DNA of 64,000 nucleotides from Providencia burhodogranariea DSM 19968 (GTDB lineage Bacteria; Pseudomonadota; Gammaproteobacteria; Enterobacterales; Enterobacteriaceae): the NCBI RefSeq assembly GCF_000314855.2, contig NZ_KB233222.1:1978130-2042129 (forward strand), read 5' to 3'. A model generated the notes under the pieces. It saw only the letters and a program-made list of their open reading frames with translations, was not told where the DNA came from and did not search any database. A program made the position numbers and the translations under genes. This document shows, in pieces, positions 47,636-57,168 of the stretch (position 1 is its first letter; each line of letters begins with the position of its first letter).

Positions 47636-48515
47636 GGGGATCATCCTCCTCTTCATCATCCACTTCTTTATTAGGGCCAATTCCTACATAGTGGAAAATG
47701 AGTCCAGCAAAAGTGGCAATAAAGCCCACGACTGAAAGTGGCTTCAATACTGCTTTCCACAAATTAATTGGCGTATCAATTTGAGGATCTTTTGGTAAAC
47801 CATGGTATAGCTCAGGATTGTCAGCATGTTGAAGAACATACATCACATGAGTACCGCCAACACCTTCAGGATCATAGATCCCCGCATTTTTAAAACCGCG
47901 TTTTTGCAGTTTACCAACACGTTCAGAGGCATATTCGAGCATTTCCGTTTTAGTACCAAAATGAATAGCACCCGTTGGACAAGTTTTTACACAAGCAGGC
48001 TCTTGCCCCACGCTAACTCTGTCTACACATAAAGTACATTTGTACACACGATTGTCTTTCGGATTCAAGCGAGGGATGTTAAATGGACAACCCGCGATAC
48101 AATAACCGCAACCAATACAGTGCTCTGATTGAAAATCGACAATACCATTAGCGTACTGAATAATTGCACCCGCAGATGGGCAAGCTTTCAAACATCCTGG
48201 GTCAGTACAATGCATACAGCCATCTTTGCGAATTAACCACTCTAACTTACCGTTTTCAGTGGTTTCGCTAAAACGCATCACCGTCCATGATTTCGCGCTC
48301 AAATCCATTGGGTTATCATAGACCCCAACGCAATGACCGACTTCATCACGAATATCATTCCATTCAGAACACGCGACCTGACAAGCTTTACAGCCTATGC
48401 AAGAGGTCACATCAATCAGTTTCGCAACTTCAAATTTATCATCACGCACTTGTGGAGGAGGCGTAATACTATTGGTCGCGGAACGCTTAATAATGTCTTG
48501 AGATTGCATGGACAT
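47628..48515 (-). CDS. fdnH: Formate dehydrogenase iron-sulfur (beta) subunit
   Basis: 295 residues with four ferredoxin-type cluster motifs: [38 protein letters not shown], and CTLCVDR with ACVKTC. A membrane helix near residues 255-277 ([20 protein letters not shown]) anchors it on the periplasmic side. An acidic tail follows ([12 protein letters not shown]). It passes electrons from FdnG to FdnI. It lies 11 bp after the alpha gene and overlaps the gamma gene. Closely similar to both FdnH and FdoH of E. coli; the choice of name rests on the missing fdhE. Confidence 0.93.
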   Translation of the reverse strand: MSMQSQDIIKRSATNSITPPPQVRDDKFEVAKLIDVTSCIGCKACQVACSEWNDIRDEVGHCVGVYDNPMDLSAKSWTVMRFSETTENGKLEWLIRKDGCMHCTDPGCLKACPSAGAIIQYANGIVDFQSEHCIGCGYCIAGCPFNIPRLNPKDNRVYKCTLCVDRVSVGQEPACVKTCPTGAIHFGTKTEMLEYASERVGKLQKRGFKNAGIYDPEGVGGTHVMYVLQHADNPELYHGLPKDPQIDTPINLWKAVLKPLSVVGFIATFAGLIFHYVGIGPNKEVDDEEEDDPHE

Positions 48516-48526
48516 AGTTCCCTCCC

Positions 48527-51500
48527 TTACGCCTTCTCAATGTTAACTAAAAACGCTTTATACTCAGGAGTCTGAGAGTTAGCGTCACCAACTGATGGTG
48601 TTAACGTATTGGCAATAAACCCTTTTTGAGCTGCACCTTCAAAGCCCCAATGGATAGGTACCCCCACTGTTTCAATCGGTTTCCCATCTACCATTAACGT
48701 TTGTAATCGTTGAGTCACAACAGCAACCGCTTTGATAAAGCCACGTTGACTACTGACTTTGACTTTATCTCCATTCCCGATGCTTTTCGCTTTTGCCAAC
48801 GTTTCACTAATTTCAACAAACTGTTCTGGCTGTACAATCGCATTTAAGCGAGCATGCTTGGTCCATGTATGGAAATGCTCTGTTAAACGATAAGTCGTTC
48901 CGACATAAGGGAATTGTTCATGGCTACCAAGTCGTTGTTTATCGTCTTCAAAAATACGTGCTGCTGGGTTAGAAACCACATTCGGGTGCAGTGGATTAGT
49001 CCCCAATGGCGTTTCAAATGGTTCATAATGCTCAGGGAATGGGCCTTCTGCCATTTTATCAATCGCAAACAAACGGCCTAAACCTTCTGGTTGCATGATG
49101 AATGGCCCAGAGCCAACTTCAGGCGCTGATGCATTAAAGTCAGGAATATCATTACCAACCCATTTTTTTCCATTCCACTCGATCAATATGCGATTTTTAT
49201 CCCATGGACGACCTTGTGTATCACATGAAGCGCGGTTATAAATGACGCGGCGGTTTAGTGGCCATGCCCATGCCCAGCCCAATGTGTTACCAATACCAGA
49301 TGGGTCGCTGTTATCACGATTTGCCATTTGGTTACCATTTTCAGTCCAGCTACCCGCATAAATCCAGCAAGACGAAGCCGTCGAACCATCATCACGTAAT
49401 AGTGCAAACGTACTGAGGAGGTCACCTTTTTTAGCCTGTAAATTGCCATTCGCATCATACAAATCGACCAATGCGATCCCGTTATTTTCTTTAGCCACTT
49501 CTTCAGATTCAGGGTGGAATTGACGTTTGTAATCCCAACGCATCTGCATCAACTGATCTTGGCCTTGGCCGCCTTCTTGGTCATAAAGTTCACGAATTTC
49601 GTGCAATATACCGGTTAAAATCTGACCATCATTACGCGCTTCACCCGGTGCGTCAGCCGCTTTCCAGTGCCATTGTAGCCAACGACCTGAGTTAGCAATC
49701 GAACCATCTTCTTCAGCAAAACAAGTTGATGGTAAACGGAATACCTCAGTTTGAATCGATGCCGTATCAACATCATTCATCTCACCATGGTTTTGCCAAA
49801 AATTAGCCGTTTCGGTCACTAATGGATCAACAACAATCAAATACTTTAATTTGCTTAAACAGCTGACAACTTTGTTTTTATCTGGGAATGACGCAACTGG
49901 GTTAAAGCCCTGACAAATATAGCCATTAACTTGATCTTTGCTCATCATGTCAAAATACTTCATGACATCATAAGATTGATCCCATTTTGGCAACCAATCA
50001 TAGCCCCATTGGTTGTCTTTTTGAGCCGCATCACCATAGAAAGACTTCATTAAACTAACGAAAAATTTCGGGTAATTGCTCCAGTAGTTAACCTGATTTG
50101 GTAACGTGGCCTTTGGCGTACTGGCGGCTAAGTAGCTGTCGATTGTCGTCTGCTTTTCCGAAGGTAAAGTTAAATAACCCGGTAAGCTGGTTGATAACAG
50201 GCCTAAGTCGGTTAAACCTTGGATATTTGAGTGACCACGCAATGCGTTAACACCACCGCCTGCCATCCCCATATTTCCCAACAACAGTTGGATCATTGCC
50301 ATGGTACGGATATTTTGTGCCCCGACCGTATGCTGAGTCCATCCCAATGCATACAAAAATGTCGTAGTTTTATTCGCTGCACTTGTAGATGCTAAAATTT
50401 CGCACACTTTCAAGAAATCATCTTTTGGTGTACCACAAATTTGTTCTACTACATCCGGTGTATAACGAGAAACGTGCTGTTTGAGTAAATTCCATACGCA
50501 ACGTGGATGCTGTAAAGAATCATCACGTAAAGCATGGCCATTTTCATCAAATTGGTAATTCCAAGTGGTTTTGTCATAACTGCGTTTATCCGCGTTATAG
50601 CCACTAAATAGGCCATCATCGAAGCTATAATCATCTCTTACCAACAGTGCTGCATTGGTATAATGTTGAACATATTCAGCATTGATTTTATTTTGTTCAA
50701 TGAGATAGAGAATAACCCCTGACAAGAAGGTAATATCGGTACCAGAACGAATTGGCATGTAATGATCTGCCACTGATGCGGTACGCGTGAAACGCGGATC
50801 GATAACAACTAGTGTCGCATCATTATTGTTCTTCGCTTCCATCGCCCAGCGGAACCCGACAGGGTGAGCTTCTGCAGCATTACCGCCCATGACGATAATG
50901 ACATTGGCATTTTTAATATCAACCCAGTGGTTGGTCATCGCACCGCGACCAAATGTTGGAGCAAGACTTGCTACCGTTGGTCCGTGTCAGACACGTGCTT
51001 GGTTATCAACTGCCAGCATACCCAGTGATCTAGCAAATTTCTGAGTTAGCATACCAGTTTCATTACTTGCCGCAGATGCGCAGAGCATCCCTGTTGATAG
51101 CCAGCGATTCACTGTTGTGCCTTGTTCATTTTTTTCAATGAAATTGGCATCTCGATCATTTTTCATTAATCGAGCGATACGAGTGAAAGCGTCATTCCAG
51201 CTAATGCGTTCCCATTTATTTGAACCCGGAGCACGATATTCAGGATAACGTAAACGATTTTCACTATGAATGTAATCAAGCAATCCAGCCCCTTTCGGAC
51301 ATAATGCTCCACGATTGACTGGGTGATCTGAGTCACCTTCAACATGAAAAATAGCGGATTTAGCATTCATGGCGCCATCGCCCATGCTATATATTAACAA
51401 TCCACAACCCACAGAACAGTAAGTACAAGTATTACGAGTCTCTTTGGAGCTAAGTAATTTATATTCACGTACATTGGCTATTGCCGTTGCTGGCATAAAA

Positions 51501-51574
51501 CCTAACGCAGCTACAGTAGTACCTGCCATCCCGCCGGCACAGATTTTAAAAAACTTTCTGCGACTGACGTTCAT
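48527..51574 (-). CDS. fdnG: Formate dehydrogenase-N alpha subunit, selenocysteine-containing
   Basis: 1015 residues if the in-frame TGA at 50989-50987 is read as selenocysteine 196, exactly the position of Sec196 in E. coli FdnG. A Tat signal ([22 protein letters not shown]) is followed by a [4Fe-4S] motif ([16 protein letters not shown]), then [22 protein letters not shown]. The molybdopterin domains continue past the TGA ([40 protein letters not shown]), and the C-terminal domain has [15 protein letters not shown]. Oxidises formate in the periplasm. A SECIS hairpin follows the TGA. Annotation pipelines will split it into 51574-50987 and 50938-48527. It could be the FdoG paralogue. Confidence 0.95.
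50941..50986 (-). promoter_or_regulatory. Bacterial SECIS element of fdnG
   Basis: Begins at the base after the UGA. Lower stem CAC.GACCAA pairs with TTGGTC..GTG; upper stem GG-AGCAAG pairs with CTTGCT-CC with a bulged U and a G-U at the apex, the features recognised by SelB. Its place and form agree with E. coli fdnG. Confidence 0.88.
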
Positions 51575-51602
51575 TGCTTCCCTCTTTATATTTATTGTAT
51601 AT

Positions 51603-51729
51603 ATACCGAAAATAATTCAAGTTTCTTGTTGTTGGCAAAAATAGATAGTTTGAACAGCATAAAATAACTAATTCACTCGGGTAGCTGAGTAATACTAACT
51701 AATAATTAACTTGAAGTAAGATATGTATA
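51603..51729. repeat. Degenerate ERIC-like element in the fdnG leader
   Basis: Starts ATACCGAAAATAATTCAAGT and ends ACTTGAAGTAAGATATGTAT, matching both ends of an ERIC-type repeat at full length (about 127 bp). The interior is diverged. It lies between the FNR box and fdnG, so it would be transcribed as part of the leader. Confidence 0.6.
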
Positions 51730-51867
51730 ATCGATGAGAGAATATCAGTACAAAATGATGAGATATTGCCTGAAATCAATTAATGTGAAAATAAAAGGTA
51801 AATTAATATTAACTGAGTAGTTAACAATCAGAAAAAGGTACTACTAATTGAGTATACATTATGAATA

Positions 51868-51881
51868 TTGATTCAGATCAA
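51868..51881 (-). promoter_or_regulatory. FNR box upstream of fdnG
   Basis: TTGAT-TCAG-ATCAA matches the FNR consensus TTGAT-N4-ATCAA at every fixed position. It is about 290 bp before the fdnG start. FNR activates fdnGHI without oxygen in E. coli. NarL sites were not identified with confidence. Confidence 0.82.
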
Positions 51882-52290
51882 AAACTAAAAAACAAAAAAA
51901 TTCAATTATTGATCGCAAAAAAACACCCTTATTATAATTAAATTTTATTTGATTATTAAAAAATAATTAACCGCCATTAACATCACATATAGTCCTAAAG
52001 ATAAAATAAATTTAGTTATGTCAATTGTGGTTACCCACATTATTATTAATTATTTAATGAGTAATTTGAATTTTCATACACCCAAAAATTTGGCCATCAT
52101 ATAACGATAAATTAAACTCCTACAAAATAACGTAAAGTGAGTGACTCAGTTAACTGAAGAATAAACTTCATTCAAACAAGCACCATTTAATTTTAGAAAG
52201 GTTAGATTATTTATCTAATATTTTTAATTGGGATTAAATTCAATCGCAATACTAATAAAAAAATTCTTATACTAAATATCAAAAATAAAC

Positions 52291-52321
52291 ATACCCTCTT
52301 ATCTCAATAAGATGAGGGTAT
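52291..52321 (-). terminator. Hairpin downstream of the DUF2798 gene
   Basis: ATACCCTC (52291-52298) and GAGGGTAT (52314-52321) pair, with further TTAT/ATAA pairing inside. It lies 37 bp after the gene's stop codon on the minus strand. The tail is weak in T. Confidence 0.6.
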
Positions 52322-52357
52322 ATAGAAAATGACTGAGAGATTAAGCTAAATTAATGT

Positions 52358-52621
52358 TTAGCTTTTGACAAAAAGCATAGAAACCCTTCTAGCAAAAGGT
52401 AAAACGAATAACACCGTTGGAAATGCGATGACCCAAGATAGAATCCAAGAACTTAACCATGGCGACAACATTTCAGTATTAATACCTAATGCCTTTACCG
52501 TACTGATCAAAGAAACAACACCACTCATCACTAAAGATAAGAAGAAAGGAACCAGAAACATCAGTGCTCTAGCTGGAAGTTTAGGAATACCAAGGATATA
52601 GTTGTTATTTTGAGACGACAT
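52358..52621 (-). CDS. DUF2798 small inner-membrane protein
   Basis: 87 residues from the ATG at 52621 (MSSQNNNYILGIPKLPARAL), with GGAG eight bases upstream. Two membrane segments, LMFLVPFFLSLVMSGVVSLI (about residues 20-40) and WLSSWILSWVIAFPTVLFVL (about 57-77), then a basic end FARRVSMLFVKS. This two-helix pattern with PxxPxxLSxxMSxxVS and AFPxVLxVLPxxRR is the DUF2798 family. Function is unknown. It is a single gene about 480 bp upstream of the FNR box on the same strand and has its own terminator. Confidence 0.82.
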   Translation of the reverse strand: MSSQNNNYILGIPKLPARALMFLVPFFLSLVMSGVVSLISTVKALGINTEMLSPWLSSWILSWVIAFPTVLFVLPFARRVSMLFVKS

Positions 52622-52981
52622 AATCAAGACTCCAAGTTGAATATTCACAACAGCCTATAGCTGTTAATAAACAAAGCGATATGCGTTGATTAACGTAAAC
52701 GCTTACGAGTCTTTTAAGACCAAAATCGACCTACATTTTATGAATAGTTATTACTTTGTCAATAGAAGTGTTAACAAATAATTAACCTTGAATTTTGTTA
52801 GGTTATTATAAATAAGATAAATTGTTAATAATATTGTTCTTCTATACTAAAAGTGAACCTATAGATTATTAAACATTAAATAGAATCTGCCTTATTAAAA
52901 ACGCGCAAAGAAGATATTTAAACCATATGATTTGCATATTAGAGTAATAAAAATATAAAATATATATACAGAGGTATTAAA

Positions 52982-53518
52982 ATGATAGAACCTACTGATT
53001 ATGTAATAAGAGAAATATTTCCAGCTTTAGGTGAATGGTATTTACAACATCCTAAACATGGTTATTATGCAACATTGAGTTCTTGGGGACTAACGACAGA
53101 TAATAGAGTACTCGCATTAGCCCCAAACAAATTAGAAAATGAAAATTTGACTAATCAACGGGCAAGTAAAAGCTTATTTCCAGTCAGAATTGATTATGCT
53201 AATCCAGATTTAAATATTATACCCGAAAAAATCAAAGCCGCAAAAAACGAAATCGGTTCAAAAAACGTATTTATTGATATATCATCAATAAATATTAAGC
53301 AGATTATTCCTGTAGAAACCAATTGGTATATATATAGCCCTGATTTAAAAATTGATGTACAGGTTGCTGCATGGCTAATAGATTATAACGGCAATAGCTT
53401 ATGTTTAACACCTAGCATTCCAGATGAGAATCAATATTCAGAACTTAAGGTAATTAAAAGAGAAAGACCATTTATAAAATCTGAATTCACAGAAAGAAAT
53501 AAAGATAATAAAAACTAA
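52982..53518 (+). CDS. Unrecognised protein of 178 residues
   Basis: The ATG follows GAGGTATTAAA, a good binding site, and the frame uses ordinary codons, so it is probably a real gene. No signal peptide or membrane helix. I do not recognise the family. Visible features: the N-terminal YVIREIFPALGEWYLQHPKH, a middle part with several beta-like strands, SSINIKQIIPVETNWYIYSP, and a charged Lys/Glu/Asn end (RERPFIKSEFTERNKDNKN). AT-rich like its neighbours. It faces the lipase gene convergently, with a shared hairpin between. It might be a soluble accessory or immunity-like protein, but nothing shows this. Confidence 0.6.
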   Translation: MIEPTDYVIREIFPALGEWYLQHPKHGYYATLSSWGLTTDNRVLALAPNKLENENLTNQRASKSLFPVRIDYANPDLNIIPEKIKAAKNEIGSKNVFIDISSINIKQIIPVETNWYIYSPDLKIDVQVAAWLIDYNGNSLCLTPSIPDENQYSELKVIKRERPFIKSEFTERNKDNKN

Positions 53519-53534
53519 ACATAGATTAACCTGC

Positions 53535-53572
53535 AATGAAAAACCTCAATTTAAACACTGGGGTTTTTCATT
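53535..53572. terminator. Bidirectional terminator between the 178-residue gene and the lipase gene
   Basis: AATGAAAAACCTC (53535-53547) pairs with GGGGTTTTTCATT (53560-53572), one G-T pair. It serves the plus-strand gene (stop 53518) and the minus-strand lipase (stop 53604). Confidence 0.8.
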
Positions 53573-53603
53573 TATATAATACAACTTTATTTTAAAGATT
53601 ACT

Positions 53604-54692
53604 TTATGATATTTTTTTACCCCATTCCCCCTGCACTACAACAATATCAGCAATAGGTAGATTTATCTCATATTCAACATTCACCCAGCTCATATTGTAT
53701 ATATATGGATAGGCATATAGATGATGATAAGCAACTAGTTCGTTAAAATCATCACACTCAGGAGGGCTAGGAAAAGCATAAGGACTCAATGGGTTAATAT
53801 GTACATATCGATCAATCAATTTTAACTCTGGGATGGCGATATGATTAAGTAACTTATCCAATGTATCTGGTAGCTTTACCCCCGGATAAATATCATTAAT
53901 ACTTTCTAAAGTGTAAAAATCCCAAGCTTTAGGGACGATATCATTTTTATTTATAATTTGATGGAAAATACTACGGTCAATTGAAGGATCATCACCATTA
54001 GCATTAAAGATATCATTTGCGTATTTTGCAAAGGTCTGATTACCGGCAGTTGGCCCACCATATGAATAGCAATTTATTGAGAGTGGACTATTCACATATT
54101 GGACATACAAACGCTTAAGGTATAGGGCTAATGTTGATGCCAATACCCCCCCTAAACTATGACCAACAACATTTAAAGTTGCCCACCTGAAACTCAAAAT
54201 ATGATCTTCGATAAAATCAAACAATGTAGTGCCCAGCCCAGGGCTATTATTACTAACAGCATTAATAATAAAATCAAGTGCAACACCTGTGCCTTGAGAT
54301 ATCATTGCATCATCAGGAGCCAATTTATCCCATTTTTGCCAAGGAACTTGTTCAAATACAGCGAGATCTTCCTGCCAATTAATGTCAGAAACTGAACCTC
54401 TAATAACCAAATGAAATTTTGTTAGGTTTTTCTTATTTCGAACAATAAAAAAAACATGATCATCAAGATTATCGTCTATAGATTTATTCGTTTTTAACCC
54501 TAGAGGAGGAAAACGTAAGACAGCAGGCCCCCATACAATCTCAAATAAATCTGCTGTTGCTTTGCTCGCTTCAAGTGATAACTTTATTTTTCTATACACT
54601 AATTCAGGATTATGTTGTTTAACTGCTTGCCCTGCACTGGCAATATAGCTAAGCGCTAGATTTATTGCTGTATCATGATATACAGTATCCAT
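53604..54692 (-). CDS. Class 3 lipase (alpha/beta hydrolase)
   Basis: 362 residues. The nucleophile elbow VVGHSLGG places catalytic Ser179. The acid is probably Asp251 (INKNDIVPKAW) and the base a C-terminal His (HINPLSPY or YHHLYAY), the normal class 3 order. FHLVIRGSVSDINWQEDLAV near residue 93-112 is the lid-side strand of lipase class 3 proteins, and YSYGGPTAGNQTFA is the family's second block. No signal peptide is evident, so it is cytosolic or exported by a special route. ATG 54692 follows GGAG at 8 bases. It starts 95 bp after the ketosynthase operon's last gene on the same strand with no clear terminator between, so it may be the operon's tail. Confidence 0.85.
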   Translation of the reverse strand: MDTVYHDTAINLALSYIASAGQAVKQHNPELVYRKIKLSLEASKATADLFEIVWGPAVLRFPPLGLKTNKSIDDNLDDHVFFIVRNKKNLTKFHLVIRGSVSDINWQEDLAVFEQVPWQKWDKLAPDDAMISQGTGVALDFIINAVSNNSPGLGTTLFDFIEDHILSFRWATLNVVGHSLGGVLASTLALYLKRLYVQYVNSPLSINCYSYGGPTAGNQTFAKYANDIFNANGDDPSIDRSIFHQIINKNDIVPKAWDFYTLESINDIYPGVKLPDTLDKLLNHIAIPELKLIDRYVHINPLSPYAFPSPPECDDFNELVAYHHLYAYPYIYNMSWVNVEYEINLPIADIVVVQGEWGKKIS

Positions 54693-54787
54693 ATTTTATT
54701 CTCCACAGTAGATAGTAACTGATATTAATTAATTCTATTGAAATTAAAAAAGTAATGAATGACTTAGTAGGAAAATATTAAAGAATT

Positions 54788-55810
54788 CTATTTTTCTAGC
54801 GTTTTAAGTGCATTAAGTCTTAAAACCATATCAAATGCCAAAATAGCATCTTTATATAATCGCCCCATTCTTTCTAAATAATAAAAAAATAAAATCGGTA
54901 ATAAGCTAACAGTATAAATCAAAAAGAACCCTCCATTAAAATTAAAAAAACAAAAGGTATAACATACAACAATTGAAAACATAGGAACTATAATGATTAA
55001 TATTACTACCTTAATGAATAATCTTTTAGGCCTAAAACTCTCGATATTATTATTTATTTTATGCTTTAGAATCACACCCATAAAATAATTTATCTTACTG
55101 CCTCTAGATAAAAACAGCATTACACCTAGAACCGAGTACAATAGTATTATTAAGGCTATCATAAACTGTATATCGATATAGCCGTTATCTAATAAGAATG
55201 ATGGTTTTCGACTTATTGGAAGTACAATAGAGAAATTGACAATAAGACTTATAACTATTTCCTTTATAACTATATTAGATAATTTGAAATTTGTACAATG
55301 TGTGCTGTCAAATGAATACTCATCTAAAAACACAACAGCTTTATAAAAATAATAATGAATAATAAACCTCATGTAATACCATATTAAAAAAGGTGATATA
55401 ACCCCACCAACAAAAGCAATTGACACATTTAAATTATTAGAAGAAAGATACAAGGTAAGATGAGAAAAAAAACATAATATAATAAGAGAAACAAGAAAAG
55501 TAGCGAAAAAAATAACAACTAATAATGACTTGTTAGAATATAACTTCCTATACTTAACCATATCATCACTTATTTTATCCAAAATAAATTTTTCTGAAAA
55601 GACGCAATAGACCCAATACGCTTTCTCATTATTAATCGCACTCAATAAAACAACAAAAAAAATAGCATATATACCAATAAAAAATTCATTGAATGAGAGA
55701 TCATGATAATTGTTAATAAAACATAAATTAAGAATAACTGAAGCTAAAATTATAGGTTTAAGAATTATTTTATGATGAAAATTAATATAATTTGGATAGT
55801 TTGGTAGCAT
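54788..55810 (-). CDS. Multi-pass membrane protein in the ketosynthase operon, unrecognised
   Basis: 340 residues from the ATG at 55810, which lies 4-5 bases after GGAGG. About seven or eight hydrophobic segments (for example PIILASVILNLCFI, VVIFFATFLVSLIILCFF, VIVLIIIVPMFS-like VVILIIIVPMFSIVVCYTFC), separated by short basic loops. No family is recognised. It is strongly AT-rich with many Ile, Phe, Asn and Lys residues, as in the neighbouring genes. It follows the acyltransferase gene by 26 bp and is the last gene of the tight cluster. A transport or membrane-bound enzymatic step is possible, but the sequence does not show which. Confidence 0.6.
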   Translation of the reverse strand: MLPNYPNYINFHHKIILKPIILASVILNLCFINNYHDLSFNEFFIGIYAIFFVVLLSAINNEKAYWVYCVFSEKFILDKISDDMVKYRKLYSNKSLLVVIFFATFLVSLIILCFFSHLTLYLSSNNLNVSIAFVGGVISPFLIWYYMRFIIHYYFYKAVVFLDEYSFDSTHCTNFKLSNIVIKEIVISLIVNFSIVLPISRKPSFLLDNGYIDIQFMIALIILLYSVLGVMLFLSRGSKINYFMGVILKHKINNNIESFRPKRLFIKVVILIIIVPMFSIVVCYTFCFFNFNGGFFLIYTVSLLPILFFYYLERMGRLYKDAILAFDMVLRLNALKTLEK

Positions 55811-55836
55811 TCCCCCTCCAGCGTACAATAAAGTTA

Positions 55837-56772
55837 TTAAATATAATCATTAGAATGTAATATAGTAATACCATTTTCTGGATAGAAATTTTTTGCTATG
55901 TAGTAAAGTGATTTTTTACCACTAATTTCAATGTAGTTTTTATAACCTTTTTTATTCCATGTAGCCATTGTTTCTCGCCATCTCACAGTATCAGTTAGCT
56001 GATTGACCAAATTCGCTTTTATCGTTTTAGTATTGCTTACAAATTTGGGTTGTACGTTCATTATGATAGGCTGCAATGGTGGTGAGAAATCAATATTAGC
56101 TAAAAAAAATTCCATTCTTTCTTTAGCATCTAACATAAGATCGGTATGCCAAGCACCATTTACAGCTAATTTAGTCGTTTCTATCTTCATCTTAAATAGC
56201 TGATTAATTATGATACGTACACTCGTAATATCACCACCTATAACTTGTTGATGTTCATTATTATCACAACAAATATTTACTAATCCCTTTAATCCATTAG
56301 TATGAATCAATGTTCGGATTTTATTGTAAGGATAATTCTTAACAATATACATTACCCCTTTTTTATTACTTGCTAATTCCTGCATAATTAATGAACGATA
56401 ATTAATTATTTTAAATAATTTTTCTAGATCAAAAACATTAGCTGCAAATAGAGCAGAATACTCCCCTGCGCTATGACCTGAATATCCAATTTCATTAAAT
56501 AAAAAACGTTCTCGCAACAATAGCAATGTTGCTATATTAATCGTAGTCACAGCCAATTGTTGGTATCGCGTTTGAACAAGCTTAGTCATTGGTCCTTTCA
56601 TACATAATTTTCCAACATCAAATCCTGATATTTCACTCGCACAATCCCAAACCGCTTTAGTCCGTAGAGAAGTATTAAAAACATTATTTCCCATACCTAG
56701 ATATGGCTGGCCTTGCCCAGGGGAAAACATAACAATATCTTCGTTTTTTTTAACTTCATTGGTAATGATCAT
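55837..56772 (-). CDS. FabD-like acyl carrier protein S-acyltransferase
   Basis: 311 residues in the malonyl-CoA:ACP transacylase fold. The start FSPGQGQPYLGMGNNVF is the family's PGQG block. The catalytic elbow is GHSAGE with Ser101. Arg125 (NYRSLIMQEL) is the residue that binds a malonyl carboxylate, and His208 (NGAWHTDLML) is the catalytic base. The site therefore looks intact and fit for malonyl-CoA. ATG 56772 is used; Met15 is a later alternative. It is 26 bp upstream of the membrane protein and 25 bp after the permease end. It probably loads extender units onto the operon's carrier protein, which is outside the window. Confidence 0.85.
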   Translation of the reverse strand: MIITNEVKKNEDIVMFSPGQGQPYLGMGNNVFNTSLRTKAVWDCASEISGFDVGKLCMKGPMTKLVQTRYQQLAVTTINIATLLLLRERFLFNEIGYSGHSAGEYSALFAANVFDLEKLFKIINYRSLIMQELASNKKGVMYIVKNYPYNKIRTLIHTNGLKGLVNICCDNNEHQQVIGGDITSVRIIINQLFKMKIETTKLAVNGAWHTDLMLDAKERMEFFLANIDFSPPLQPIIMNVQPKFVSNTKTIKANLVNQLTDTVRWRETMATWNKKGYKNYIEISGKKSLYYIAKNFYPENGITILHSNDYI

Positions 56773-56797
56773 ATTGAACCCATTTTGAAAAATTTAT

Positions 56798-57168
56798 TTA
56801 TAAAAAATGTTGTGATTTAACAGCCTTTATCGCTGGATGAATAGATGCCATAAAAGAAGATATTAATAATAGTACTATATACATAGAGCTATATTCGTAA
56901 GACCATAAAACAAATAGTTGATAACTTTCTCCGGTTGATAACGGCATGCTAATTAAGCTTATATTAATTAAAAATGAAAAAAACATTGCTATAACCAAAC
57001 TTGAGCAGGATATTACAATGCCAATAAATAAACCTTCTAGTAAAAAAATTCGACAAAAGTATGGCATCCACATCCCTAAGGTATTTAATATCGAGATATC
57101 CTCAATTGAAGAATTGACACTATTACTAACAATTTTGTTTATTAAAAAAAATGAAAAAGTAGCAAGTA
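56798..57168 (-). pseudogene. C-terminal part of the FtsX-type permease, out of frame
   Basis: Reading the frame that one more T at 57176-57183 would restore, the sequence continues LFFKVILATFSFFLINKIVS, then IEDISILNTLGM and FCRIFLLEGLFIGIVIS. It ends with a last membrane helix and the tail PAIKAVKSQHFL. This is the standard second half of a LolC/LolE/MacB permease, including the ExxILxxLG coupling helix that touches the ATPase. Alone it has an ATG only at 57073 and no binding site. It belongs with the gene at 57169-58083. Confidence 0.75.

Larger units (their letters stand above)
51575..52290. promoter_or_regulatory. Long fdnG upstream region with an FNR box and an ERIC-like repeat
   Basis: About 715 bp with no supported gene. 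It holds the ERIC-like repeat (51603-51729) and a perfect FNR box (51868-51881), described separately. On the minus strand a good -10, TATACT, lies 11 bases past the box. The rest is AT-rich with A tracts. Confidence 0.6.

Noticed and set aside
50987..50989. TGA within the formate dehydrogenase alpha gene as a nonsense mutation
   Set aside because: Position equals Sec196 of FdnG and a SECIS hairpin follows directly; recoding explains it.
52982..54692. Effector-immunity pair (lipase and the 178-residue protein)
   Set aside because: The two genes converge and have separate signals; no secretion marker genes are adjacent.
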